The position numbers and the translations under genes are program-made. Below the pieces are notes generated by a model. The model did not search any database and was not told where the DNA came from. It saw nothing but the letters and a program-made list of their open reading frames with translations. A stretch of 64,000 nt of DNA from Pseudisothecium myosuroides (taxonomy: Eukaryota > Streptophyta > Bryopsida > Hypnales > Lembophyllaceae): positions 25,957,288 to 26,021,287 of the forward strand of contig OX637288.1 of assembly GCA_951799445.1 (NCBI GenBank), in the 5' to 3' direction. Positions within the stretch are counted from its first letter, which is position 1. The number at the start of each line of letters is the position of its first letter. This document shows, piece by piece, positions 50,280 through 60,827 of the stretch.

Positions 50280-51196
50280 TTAATCCCTAAAGTTCTATTG
50301 TCTCCTCGGGAGACAATATGGATTTCGGGTAGGTTCTTACAATCTTAGTATTGATCATAAATTTTTAAAACGTTTTGTGAAGATGCAAAAACACATTAGC
50401 TTTCTGGGAATATAATTTTATTTCAATCAGTGCCTGGAAGCAAAAGTTAAAGCACAAAAAGTCCACTTAGAAGTGTGATGGGCAAACATCTCTTCCCAAT
50501 TTTATTTTTTTTAAATTAAATTTTTTTTTTGCATAGATTGTAATGTTGTCTATATGAAAAACTTTGATTTATACTATTGGATTTGTTATGTGAAAATTAC
50601 AAAACAATCTTATTTCGGGGGCAATTAGAGCATCTTTTGGAAAAAATAACTTGTAGGATTCATTTCTAAAATCAATTTTGACAATTTTTCAAAAAAAATT
50701 CACAATGTTAACATCTCTTGCTAGAACAATCTCACCATTGAGATTAGTGTATTTCAATTCCACCTTAGAGCTATTTAGGATTTAGATTTTCCTTCAATCT
50801 TGAACCTACTTCTACTTAACAATTTTTTAATGAGTGAATTAAGTGAGTTTTTTTTTAAGAAAAATTCTAGATTGTCAACTCAATTATTCAACATTCAAAA
50901 TTCAGAATTCAAAATAAGTATTGCATTAATTTCAATTTAAAATGATTGAAAGCCAAAAAATGTAGTCAAGCAAGGTGCAAATTTTTTTTTCTTCACTTTA
51001 AATGCAAATATCTTGCAATCTATGCGGTCAAAGTTTTTGAAAAGTTTCTACACATTTATATAATAGTCTACTGCAACATTTTACTGTTAGATATGCAAAA
51101 ACAACAAATTTTAAAGTTTTTTGCACTTTGCAATAGAAATGCGGCAGTTTTGGGTGTTTTTTGATGGAAATAAAGCCTTGGGACTTTAGGGGTTAA
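50280..51196 (-). mobile_element. TTAA element, copy P (917 bp, reverse), nested in O
   Basis: TTAATCCCTAAAGTTC at the left and GGGACTTTAGGGGTTAA at the right. On the minus strand it carries the usual block order, including tgccgcatttct. Confidence 0.88.
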
Positions 51197-51610
51197 GAAA
51201 ATTGGCATTGCAATAGTTGTTTTTTGATGGCTTCTTATGCAATAAGGAATTTTTTAATGTGAAATCCTAATGATGAAAATTTGGAGACAAACATTTGGAA
51301 TATGTGGAAAAAATTTCAAGAATTTTAACTTCACAGATTTGCAAGATAATTAAAGGGCTTAAAGTTAGAAGAAAATGTTTTTTCTTGAAACCACCCCAAC
51401 ATAGCTTACAAAGTTAGACTCTTAGAATGTGATTTGAGAACTAAATTTTTTTGAAAATTGTATGCCACATTTTTATTAGTTACATACTTGTGAAATTTCA
51501 AAAGTTGATGTGCATTTAAATTGCAAAAGATGCCCAAAAGATGTCTAATTTGCTTGGGGCTTGCCAAAAATATTTAGGGCAACATAACTTGATTCGGGCA
51601 CCTAATCTAA

Positions 51611-51614
<4 letters not shown>

Positions 51615-51656
<42 letters not shown>
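51615..51656. repeat. (AT)n microsatellite
   Basis: About 20 uninterrupted AT units. Confidence 0.95.
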
Positions 51657-51659
<3 letters not shown>

Positions 51660-52009
51660 GTCTCACTGAGGAGGTACATATTCATCCCTTGTGTCAAAAA
51701 AATTTGTGAGCATCCAACCAAAATTAACTTTATAAGAACCTTCCCAAATTTTCAATTGTTTGAGTAGTGAACATTTGGCCTTTAGGAATTAAAGTAACAA
51801 GCATGATTTTAATACAGCATGAAAATGTTGTAGAACTAGGGTTGATAATATTTGTCATTGGATTTCAATAATTCATAGACATAATTTTTTTAATATTTTG
51901 TAGGCTTTAGTTGTGGCAATTTTATAGCCTTATATTTGAAGTTGTGTAGTAATCTAATTTAAAGAAATCATTTTGTTTCACTCATTTTGTAATGCAAAAT
52001 TTCAAGTTA

Positions 52010-52275
52010 GGAAGATTCAAAGTCTTATAATCAAAAGGAGCAAAAAAGTGTTTTTTATACTTTGAATTTTTAAGTTGGTAATTCAGTAATACAATAATAT
52101 TGTGCAATCTACATGGTCAAAGTTTCTCAAATTTCTTCCACACATTTCAAACTAGTCTCATGCAAGATCCTACAATTTGATATGCCAAAAATAAATAAAT
52201 AAAATTTTTAATTTCTTTTTTCTTTTTGCAATAGAAATAAGGAATGAAAGTTTTGGAGTAATGTTTGGTAAAACA
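52010..52275 (-). mobile_element. Truncated fragment of the TTAA family
   Basis: caatctacatggtcaaag, cacacatttcaaact and caagatcctacaatttga follow the order seen in copy P. Neither TTAA tip is present. Confidence 0.5.
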
Positions 52276-52747
52276 ATCAAACACAGTCATAAATAGTGTA
52301 GTTAAGTACAAAATTGGCAAGAGTCGCATGGAACAACCCAATTCAAAAATTGATTTTTCAAGAGTGACTTCAATAGATAAATAAAATGAAAATCTCAACA
52401 TAAAAATCACATGATCATCAGAATTTAAAATATTAAATCTCATACAACCAAACAAGAAAAAATTCTTAAGAAATTCAATAATAATCTATGTACAATCAAT
52501 TTTAGAAGGAATTTTGAATTTTGAATTTCTAATTGCATGCAATGATAGGTTCAAGCCTATGGATATAATATATGCAAGAACCATAATTGTATACAAAGAT
52601 GCCACTAAATTATTTCCTTTATATTACACGTTGCAACACACCTTTGCATTGTTGGGAATTCAGACCACTACAATTGCCGAAGGTCCTTTAGTGACCGCTA
52701 AAGTGGTATTGGTTTTAGCAATAAAATAGACGAGCCTATTACCAATC
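52276..52747. other. No gene recognised; weak R2-like similarity
   Basis: Blocks near 52350-52520 resemble 45450-45600 of the R2-type element. No tips were found. Confidence 0.35.
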
Positions 52748-53017
52748 TGATTGGCAATCTAAATATCTTGGGGCCAACTCCAGGAAGGGTACATTTTTTT
52801 AGAGGCGTGCTCTTATTTCACAAATCAAATCCAAGTGGAATTATAATTTTTATTAAAATTATAATTTTTGTGAATTTCTAAAGTGATCCGCTTTAAAATT
52901 ACAAAACCACTTATAGAGTGGAGTCATGAACAACCTATAAACAACCTACATTTGTCTTTCCATATATACAATGGTATTCAAGTGTTCACCATTAAAAGAT
53001 TTGACATATTAAGTTAC
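52748..53017 (+). repeat. Dispersed ~270-bp repeat, copy 2
   Basis: Partner of 10491-10755. It stops at aagttacccc where TTAA-family copy Q begins. Confidence 0.8.
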
Positions 53018-53608
53018 CCCTAAAAGACCAAACAACATTTTTTTTTGGCAATTTTTGGCAATTTTGTTTTTTTTCTAAATTTTTTTTACATAGCATGTGC
53101 CCAAGGAGTAGCTTTAAGGCCCAACAATTTTCATAACTTTTGGCTACATGGTTAAAAAATTATTGTATAATATGTAATTTACATTGCTCGGCAGGCAACT
53201 CAAAAAATTCTTTAAAATCACTCTTTTAAGAAATAAAAATTTGAAATTGGTTTTCAAGATTTATATATATGTAGAAAGCTTTGAATCATTCAATTTTGAT
53301 TAATGAGATGAAAGTTATGAGGAGTTTTAGTTTGCGGGTAGTTATGGAATCTCTACTCTAAAATAAACTTTGAAGTCCTTTATTTAACTCAATTTTCAAT
53401 ATTTTTTAAAATTGAATAAAAACAATGGGTATAGATTTTTTATTACAACATTACAACCATTTGGACTGGCATTTTTCAGTTTCATAACTAAATTCTTAAC
53501 AATTCAGTGTTTTGAATCATTTTCTACTTCTTTCTACTTACTATATTTATCCTAAATGTTGTACAATTCCAAATGATCTTAAAATTTTCAAGCATGTAGT
53601 CAACTTGG
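53013..53608 (-). mobile_element. TTAA element, copy Q (truncated, reverse)
   Basis: The left side GTTACCCCTAAAAGACC is the inverted right end of copy F. Homology runs to caagcatgtagtcaacttg near 53605 and then stops; the other half is missing. Confidence 0.75.
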
Positions 53609-53872
53609 CAACTCTGGGCACCACTATCACATACATGTGCTACGAAAAGCAAGTAAAAAAAAAGGTGATTGAAAGAAAAGAAAGTGAATGAGTTTCTATC
53701 ATGTACTCCGTAGTATTTAAATATTGATAAAAAAAAATAGATCCAATTGAATTTCAAAGTTTTGATTTGATCAGATTTCAAATATCCAATCAAAAAATGA
53801 CATTTGAACAATCACACTACATAGTCGATCACAGACACGGGCAACACCTACCATAAGGTAACTACACTAAAA
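53609..53872. other. No gene recognised
   Basis: Spacer between the truncated copy Q and copy R. Confidence 0.35.
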
Positions 53873-54797
53873 TGGACCACTAAAGTTCCATCACTATGTT
53901 TTCACTGAAAACACTCAAAAACTGCCATTTTACCAAATTTTTGAAAAAAAACCTTTTTTCACACATGTAACCGTAGGATCTTATAGTAAACTAGTTGTAG
54001 AAGATGTGGAAAAAAATTCAGAATTTTCCACCATGTGGATTGGAAGATATTAGCATTTGAATTGGCAAAAATCCTTTTTTTGTTCCTGCGAAAAACAGGG
54101 CAGCTGCACTTCACAAGGTCACATTTGTATGAAAAAATGTCCAAAATGGTGGTGCTTCTTTGAATTCTTTTCCTAAACAAGTTGGCTACATGCTTAAAAT
54201 TTTTCAAATAATTTGGAATTGTACAACATATATTATACAAAAAAAATAGTAAGTAGAAAGAAGTAGAGAATGATCCAAAATATTAAATTGTTAAGAATTT
54301 AATTATGGAATTGAAAAATGTCAATCCCAATGGTTGTAATGTTGTAATAAACAACCTACATCCTATGAATTTTTTTTCTTTCAAAAAATATTAAAAATTG
54401 AGTTAAATAAACAACTTCAAAGTTTATTTCAGAGTAAAGAATCCATAACTGCCCGCAAACTAAAAACCCTCATAATTTTTGACTCATAGGTCGAAATGGA
54501 ATGATTCAAAGCTTTCCAAATATATATAACTCTAGAAAACCAATTTCAAATTTTTATTTTTGAAAGAAGTGTTTTTTTTTGACGTGCTCGGACTGCCCAA
54601 TTACGAAAAAAGTAACATATTTAGCCATAACTTTTGACTCCTAATTCCAAATGTCATGAAATTTAGTGCATATGAAAGATATTCCTCGCGCCCACCTTCT
54701 ATTAAAATTTTAGCTTAAAATATGGAAATCTCTAGTCACACGTACCTTCCCAAAATTTCTATACAACCAAAAAATGCATGCCATCCTTAGGGATTAA
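53873..54797 (+). mobile_element. TTAA element, copy R (~925 bp)
   Basis: The left tip is degraded (ggaccactaaagttcc); the right reads ccttagggaTTAA. The interior is highly similar to copies F and K, with taaccgtaggatctta and ccataacttttgactcc. Confidence 0.8.
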
Positions 54798-55324
54798 AGT
54801 CGGCTTCTATTTTTGAAAGGAAAATGAATAGGAGAGATAGTCAAAATGGTGCACATTATAAGGACAAGTGTAAGATGGAGTTGGGGCCCATTTTAAATAG
54901 TGTGCAACTCTAATTACAGCACTAAGGAGGTGGCAACTTTACAAGTGGTTGATTTTGGATATATTTTCTATTGTTTTAACTTCTTCTTCATGACATATTA
55001 TGATACTACTAGTGTCATTTCTTCATGTGCACCAAATGGATTTTGGCATCACATGCATGACACTTTTAGTATCCTACACCTTGCATCTTTGAAAATTTGT
55101 AACTAATTCACAATGCATCTAAAAATTATGGAACCACTTGCATTTTGATTCATAGTCCTTCACAATATACAAAAATTGTTGTTCAATTTCTAGAGCATAT
55201 TGGTCATGCCACATAGCTTACTTGTGCGATTTTAGCTGTAGTTACCTTACTCAGTGTCCAGAATTTAATGAAGGGTGAACATTTATTTATCTTGTTTCCT
55301 TGCTCACTTGTAGACTGGCCTAGC
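54798..55324. other. No gene recognised
   Basis: AT-rich sequence with one 68-codon frame lacking any motif. Confidence 0.4.
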
Positions 55325-55810
55325 CTAGCTTGCACCGCCACTACCAGCAAACAAGTTTCTTGCTTATGAGTTTCTTGCATGCCTTGCACCACCACGACCA
55401 GCAAACAAGTCTCTTGCTTATGAGTTTCTTGCATAACTTACCACTTACACTACCACGACTAGGGCTTTTTTTTTTCCGGCAAAATTTCGCCAGATTCCGC
55501 CAAATCTGACCACTACGGCTCTGTCCCTCCAAAAACTGGCCAGTGCAGTGATGCCAGAGGGAGGGACACGAGTCCAAAAAAAAAGCCCTGGCCACAACCA
55601 GCAAACAAGTCTCTTGCTTATGAGTTTCTTGCATAACTTACCACTTGCACTGCCACTACCAGCAAACAAGTCTCTTGCTTATCAGTTTCTTGCATGCCTT
55701 GCACCACCACCACCAGCAAACAAGTTTCTCGCTTATGAGTTTCTTGCATGCCTTGCACTGCCGCTACTGGCAAACAAGTTTCTTGCTTATGAGTTTCTTG
55801 CATACTGGTT
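55325..55810. repeat. 54-bp tandem repeat, about six units, interrupted by a small element
   Basis: Units share cagcaaacaagt, cttgcttatgagtttcttg and gca-gccttgcac; the gcaaac landmark lies near 55346, 55401, 55601, 55661, 55716 and 55770. Unit length is a multiple of three, which keeps long open frames on both strands. These are by-products of the repeat, not evidence for a protein. One spacing variant adds 6-7 bp. Confidence 0.9.
55461..55589. mobile_element. 129-bp MITE-like insertion in the 54-bp array
   Basis: Agggcttttttttt at the left and aaaaaaaaagccct at the right form inverted ends. It splits one 54-bp unit. Flanks ccacgacta and ccacaacca are similar over 9 bp with two differences, a possible worn 9-bp duplication. 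Confidence 0.6.
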
Positions 55811-56310
55811 ACTGTTTGTGCAAGCACGTGGGCTTAGCTCAATAGGGACTGCATTTCTATTTTCGGGGATGGGAGGGGCACGTGTGAGGATGCATGTATG
55901 GTACTGGGTGTTTCAAAAAAAAAGAAAACAGCTACAATAACTTCAAATATGAGGTCAGGCCTGTGTTACTGACAGAGCTCATCCTGTCACAAATTAAGAA
56001 TACGGAAAAGTTTCATTGATTGATGTATTCGACCAAATAAAGTCCTGGCAATCTGTTCACAATGGGCAAAATGGCAAATACATTACCCATCTGATACCAT
56101 CCTCACCAGCACGATGGTACGTCAGTCTCCATGAGCATAAATTGTGGCATTAATTTAACTTGCTGCCAACAAACATCTACAGCAGGCAAAGTCCAGTCTG
56201 CCTTATTCAGTACCAGTATTTTTTTTTGGGTTTTGGACCAATGTTTATGTGGCCTTTATTTCAAGGAGGTTAAGACCTACCTGGCTCCTTCATTTTGGAG
56301 GCTTGAATTG
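55811..56310. other. No gene recognised
   Basis: Mixed-composition sequence without a credible coding frame. Confidence 0.4.
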
Positions 56311-56462
56311 AAAGAGGCCAATTATTTATTTTGGTTTGGACTTTAGTTGTTGAAAATGTAATAAGGTTTCGCCGAGGGCTTGCTCTCTGGTTGCTGTGTA
56401 CTGTTTTCCCGTTTAATGGAAATTGTCCATGTGGTTCAAGAAAAAAAAAAGAGGCCAATTAT
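56311..56462 (+). mobile_element. Very short LINE tail with 15-bp target duplications
   Basis: AAAGAGGCCAATTAT lies at 56311-56325 and 56448-56462, the second after a poly-A. The ~120-bp insert carries aatggaaattgtccat before the poly-A, matching the tail of the LINE at 24641-24990. It has only 3' untranslated sequence. Confidence 0.8.
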
Positions 56463-57619
56463 GAGTATACAATTTTTGAATATTCTGACTCCAGATTTCA
56501 AATGAAATGAGGTTTTGGAAGCATTGTGGCACTTGGGTGCAAGACCACGATTACAATCTGGCATTTTCTAACACATTTACCCTCTTTATTTTTCTATAGG
56601 CTTGAAGCTGTCCATTTTTTTTAAGCAATTGGGCCTCATGAGGTCTAAAACCCCCCCACTGGAGAAGCATTTTTCAAGCCACTGCTCTGCTGCAATTTTC
56701 TACAGTACATGATTTCCAGGCTACACAATATACAGTGCAGACTCTTTTTCAAGGCCCAGCCTTTAATTTATAAGGGAGAACTCATAAATCCACAGTTTTT
56801 TCCCCATGCCTGAACTGACCAGAAAAGTTGTCATGTTTTCCATTTGTTCAAAAGAAAAAGAAAAAGAGTTGTCATGCAGCAATTGGACCGCAAGCAAGTG
56901 CGGGCACTCTGTCACAATTTCATAATGGTGATGTTCACACTTGTATACCCAAAAGTAGAGTCAAACATTTCCATGATTGTACTCATGCAACAGAACCTGG
57001 CATGCAACTTGGCAGACACCAAGAGGGAGCCACTTTGACAGTCTTGTTGTCTAGTCTCTGACCGATGATATTAATATGAAACTAAACTAGTACGTCGACT
57101 AGAGATCTATTGAGTTGTGTAAGTCAATTAAATGAGACTTCCATGAGACTAGCTACAGTATGTTTCCCATGCTTATCACGATTGATGCCCAGAACCGACT
57201 AAGTTACAAATGGAATGGCAGCGGCACTAGACCTGATTGTGCACACACAGCCGGGGGGACATGTATGGGAAGCGCCCCATTCCTGTCCAGCGCCCCATTC
57301 TGGGTATGTAGACTGTTCCCCTTCTGTGAAGCAGGAGAAGAACAGTCATTAATCATGGTGCGGTCCCGAGGCAGCGCATTTTGAATGGCTACAAGACTCT
57401 CAATATTTATTGAAGCCCCTCCTTGGTTGATTTTGTTTTCAGCCCATGGTTGGAAATAGCAAGCCCCGCTATATCACCGGTACGGGAGGAATAGAATCCT
57501 CCGCTGAAAAACTCACAGTAATTATGTTTTGCAAAAAAAAAAACTGAAAAATTATGGAAACCTTCTGTAGTCTATTGCTACAACAAGGAAAATTTTCCCA
57601 ATCACAATAGCTACCCTGC
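56463..57619. other. No gene recognised
   Basis: Moderate GC, several frames of 60-77 codons, none with a recognised family or splice support. Confidence 0.4.
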
Positions 57620-57623
57620 AGAT

Positions 57624-58712
57624 GGGTGAATGCAAGAAACACTTGTACTATTTGTTGCGTTCCGTCACACCTTAGTTTTTGATTTTTGTTTTGGCTATAA
57701 CTTTTGTGTTTTAGGTCCAAATGACTCAAAATTTATAGGGAAGCTACTTATAACTATTATATACTATACCTGATTTTTGACGATTTTTAAAAAATAATTA
57801 ACTATTTTTAAACAACCCCGAAAAATTCTCACAATGGCTGATTTAGGGGGTTTTAGCACCATTTTAAGCGCAAAAAACAAATTTTGAGTTGAAATTTGGA
57901 GAGGATGGTCTCTTAGTAGACTAATAGCTACTGTTTAAAGGAATTTTAAAAATACTTATTTTTATCTGGTGTAGAGGTCCACAAATAGAGCTTCTTTCTA
58001 CATTTTTTTCCAAAGATATAAAACAATATTTTGGTGATTTTTTTGGTCAAATCTCATCACCAGAAAGTCTTCTCAAATACTCAATTTTTATATATTTAAA
58101 AAAAAAATCCTATTTTTTACAAATTAAAATGTTAGAAGTGGTATTTTCTTCACCGGACTTTTGGACATAGAATTCATATAGAGTTCCGGTGAAGAAAATA
58201 CCACTTTTGACATTTTAATTTGTAAAAAATAGGATTTTTTTTTAAAAAAAAATCTAAAAATTGTCCATTTGAGAAACTTTTTGGTGATGGGTTTTGACCA
58301 AAAAACTGACCAAAATAATGTTTCATACCTTTGGAAAAAAATGCAGAAAGGAGCTCCCTTTGTGGACTTGTACACCACATAAAAATAATTTTTTTAAAAA
58401 ATCCTTTGGACAATAGCTATAAGTCTACTAGAAGACTATTCTCTCCAAATTTGAGCTCAAAATTAGTTTTTTTGGGTTTAAAAAAGTGCAAAAAACACCT
58501 AAATTGCCCATTGTCAGAATTTATCGGGGTTGTTTAAAAATAGTAGATTATTTTTGAAAATTATCAAAAAATTAGGTAAGGTGTATAATGGTTATGAGTA
58601 GCTTCCCTATAAATTTTTAGTCATTTGGAGCTAAAACACAGAAGTTATAGCCAAAACAAAAATAAAAAATGAGGGTGTGACAAAATGCTTTAAGTGTTTC
58701 GTGCATTCACCC
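57624..58712. mobile_element. 1.09-kb long-hairpin element with GGGTG tips
   Basis: Tips GGGTGAATGCAAGAAACAC and GTGTTTCGTGCATTCACCC. The two arms are inverted copies along almost their whole ~540 bp, meeting around 58165 (ggtattttcttcaccgg / ccggtgaagaaaatacc) with a short central loop. AGAT flanks both sides (57620-57623, 58713-58716), a 4-bp target duplication. There is no long open frame. Two other copies are at 47358-48100 and 63455-64000. Confidence 0.85.
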
Positions 58713-58716
58713 AGAT

Positions 58717-60164
58717 ACATGAATTTTCTGAAGTGGTCAGGAATGGGTTGCCTTCCATACCTGTAGCAATGGTAACCTCATGTTGCCTTCACTGGAAAGA
58801 AAAACAGGCGGTGAGCTCCTCCTACTCCACTTCTTTGTTAAAGAAACCGAGGACATCCATTTTGCATGCTTTGGAATTTTGCTGCTTGTCCGATGTTAAT
58901 TATTTTATTTTGTTTTTTATATAACTAAAAGATCCTAGCCTGTAATAGAAATTACCCCTTCGTAGTTATCATACACAACATTCCGCTACATGCCTAAATC
59001 CTACTTGCTCCGCTATGTAGGGTTTAGGTGTTATAGTATTACTATAATATGAGAAGGTGATGGATAAGTGACGGATAGGAAATGGAGAAGGCGATGGATA
59101 GTTGGCATCAAAGGGGTGCCCGGCCATTCTCCCGGCAATGGCCTCAAGGGCGCCGTTGCTACAGACTACCCTACCTAGAAGGGAATCTAACCAAGGTTAA
59201 AACTGAATTCCATACATTAATTAGTCGATGGGCAGCTTGGCCGGCTTGAGAACTGCCACGCAAAGAGATCGACAAGCAGGCATGCGAGTCTCGTGAGCCA
59301 TGGCGTTTAATTGCCGGTCATGGGTGAGATCGAATGATGGGAAAAAGCTAAGTAATAGAATTTCTCTTTCAGTAGGTTGACTTTCGATGTGACACAGTAA
59401 GTGACCGGGGCCTTCCACGTCTAGCCTTTGCTGTGAAAAAAAATCTATCGAGGCAGGTGCATTTTTCTCGTGCGCATTTCTGCAGGTGGAGCTAGGGAGA
59501 TCATCGACCTAATCGTCTCGAGGTGAATGCATGGACAGTGTCTATATGTTTATATTACACAGAGCAACTTGCGAGTTTAGATCGAGTTCTTCGGCGTACT
59601 GGTGAATTCGATATCACTGCATTACATTTTCGAGGAAGCTTGTTTTGGGTGAGTGTCTGCATGCCCGATTAGTGTGCGATGTGATTGCGCTGCATACATG
59701 TGTAGGGTTTACGGTTTCTTGTTTCTTGCACGTCGATCGATCTTTGACTGTTCAATTAGTCTAACCGCGGTGTCATTGCGCTGCATATATACATGAATGC
59801 ATGTTTTGGTGGGAAGTTGATTGTTTCTCTTCTCATCGTTAAGTTCGGTTGTCGATGGTAGTGGGCTGAGAATATATGCACGTACGATTTTAAGATTTTA
59901 GGGCAGTGCGACGTTGTTCATGGTGTTCATGACGAGAGAGCAAGCAGTTCGCGTGCGGGAACTAAACCTGTGTCTTGTCAGCGGCACATTTCCTTCAAAT
60001 TGGTCTGACTCCATGTCTTGCTGATTGGAAACTGTATCGTCGTCCATGAAGAATACTGTGTAGGGCGCACTTTTGGCCCTCTCACTCTGTTGTTTGATAA
60101 ACAAGTGACTGTCTTTCAACTGGAATTGATGGCTAAGTACTGCTATATTGTTGTTTTCTTGCAG
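58717..60164. other. Low-repeat region upstream of the candidate exons
   Basis: GC-richer and largely free of the repeat families. Small frames and splice-like signals occur (tgcag at 59481-59485 with gtgaat at 59523), but no frame joins them to later exons. Confidence 0.35.
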
Positions 60165-60491
60165 GACTGGTGTGAATCAAGGAACATGACCAGAACTACA
60201 GTTGGCGAACTTTGCAAGTAAGCAGCAATCGCCACTGGAAATCGAACACGCACAAATGACAACTCCTGTGCATAGTGGCTTTCGATTGAACGTAGACACT
60301 TCATTAAAATAAATTGCTGCAAGCTATGGCGCAGGGTCCAGTTTGAAGTTGATTAATCATTATATCTTCTATGTGCTACTTATTAGAGAAATGTATCTAC
60401 ATTTATCAAAGCTAGCTTCGATCGAGACTAATGTTCAAACGTCACTTTTCTTGTCTGCAGCTACTTGGGAAGGGGTCGTCACGGTCACTGA
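60165..60491 (+). CDS. Candidate last two exons of an unrecognised gene
   Basis: 60165-60217 follows an acceptor (ttgttttcttgcag) and ends at a donor (gtaagc). 60461-60491 follows another good acceptor (cttttcttgtctgcag). Joined, they read DWCESRNMTRTTVGEL then CNYLGRGRHGH and a TGA at 60489-60491, with the frame kept across the junction. The tail is basic and His-rich. No upstream exon was identified and the family is unknown. It may be a chance combination. Confidence 0.3.
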
Positions 60492-60670
60492 AACCAACCA
60501 GCAAGCAGCTTCAGCAAGATCGAACTCTTCCAACGAAGTCGTCACTTTTGCTGTTTGGTATTTTTGATTCTGCATTTGTTGATTGGCGTTCTCATCTTGT
60601 TCCTGTCAATACTGTTCTGTAGTTGACGTGCATATCGGTGTTTAGAGAGCGTGTCCGTAAGATTTGTAAC

Positions 60671-60678
60671 TATAAAAT
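60671..60678 (+). promoter_or_regulatory. Possible TATA box for the jacalin-domain gene
   Basis: TATAAAAT lies about 157 bp upstream of the ATG at 60828, with an A/G tract (60780-60806) between. Position is plausible; there is no other support. Confidence 0.2.
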
Positions 60679-60827
60679 ATCTAATCTGTGTTTGAAGCGT
60701 GTGTTAATTACTGTACCGAAGGCTGACTGTGCAGACACAACTTCTTTTAGGTTCATTTTGCAGATGAGCTCACTAGTATAAAAAAAAAGAAAAAGAAAAA
60801 GAAAAAGCGAATTCAACGTATACGTAT

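Larger units (their letters stand above)
49892..51792 (+). mobile_element. TTAA element, copy O, interrupted by copy P
   Basis: TTAACCCCCAAAGGC at the left, GGCCTTTAGGAATTAA at the right. Arms are 49892-50279 and 51197-51792; about 985 bp when P is removed, matching the family length. It holds the (AT)n tract at 51615-51656. Confidence 0.75.

Noticed and set aside
55548..55940. 130-codon open frame in the 54-bp array
   Set aside because: The openness follows from a repeat unit divisible by three, and the opposite strand is equally open.
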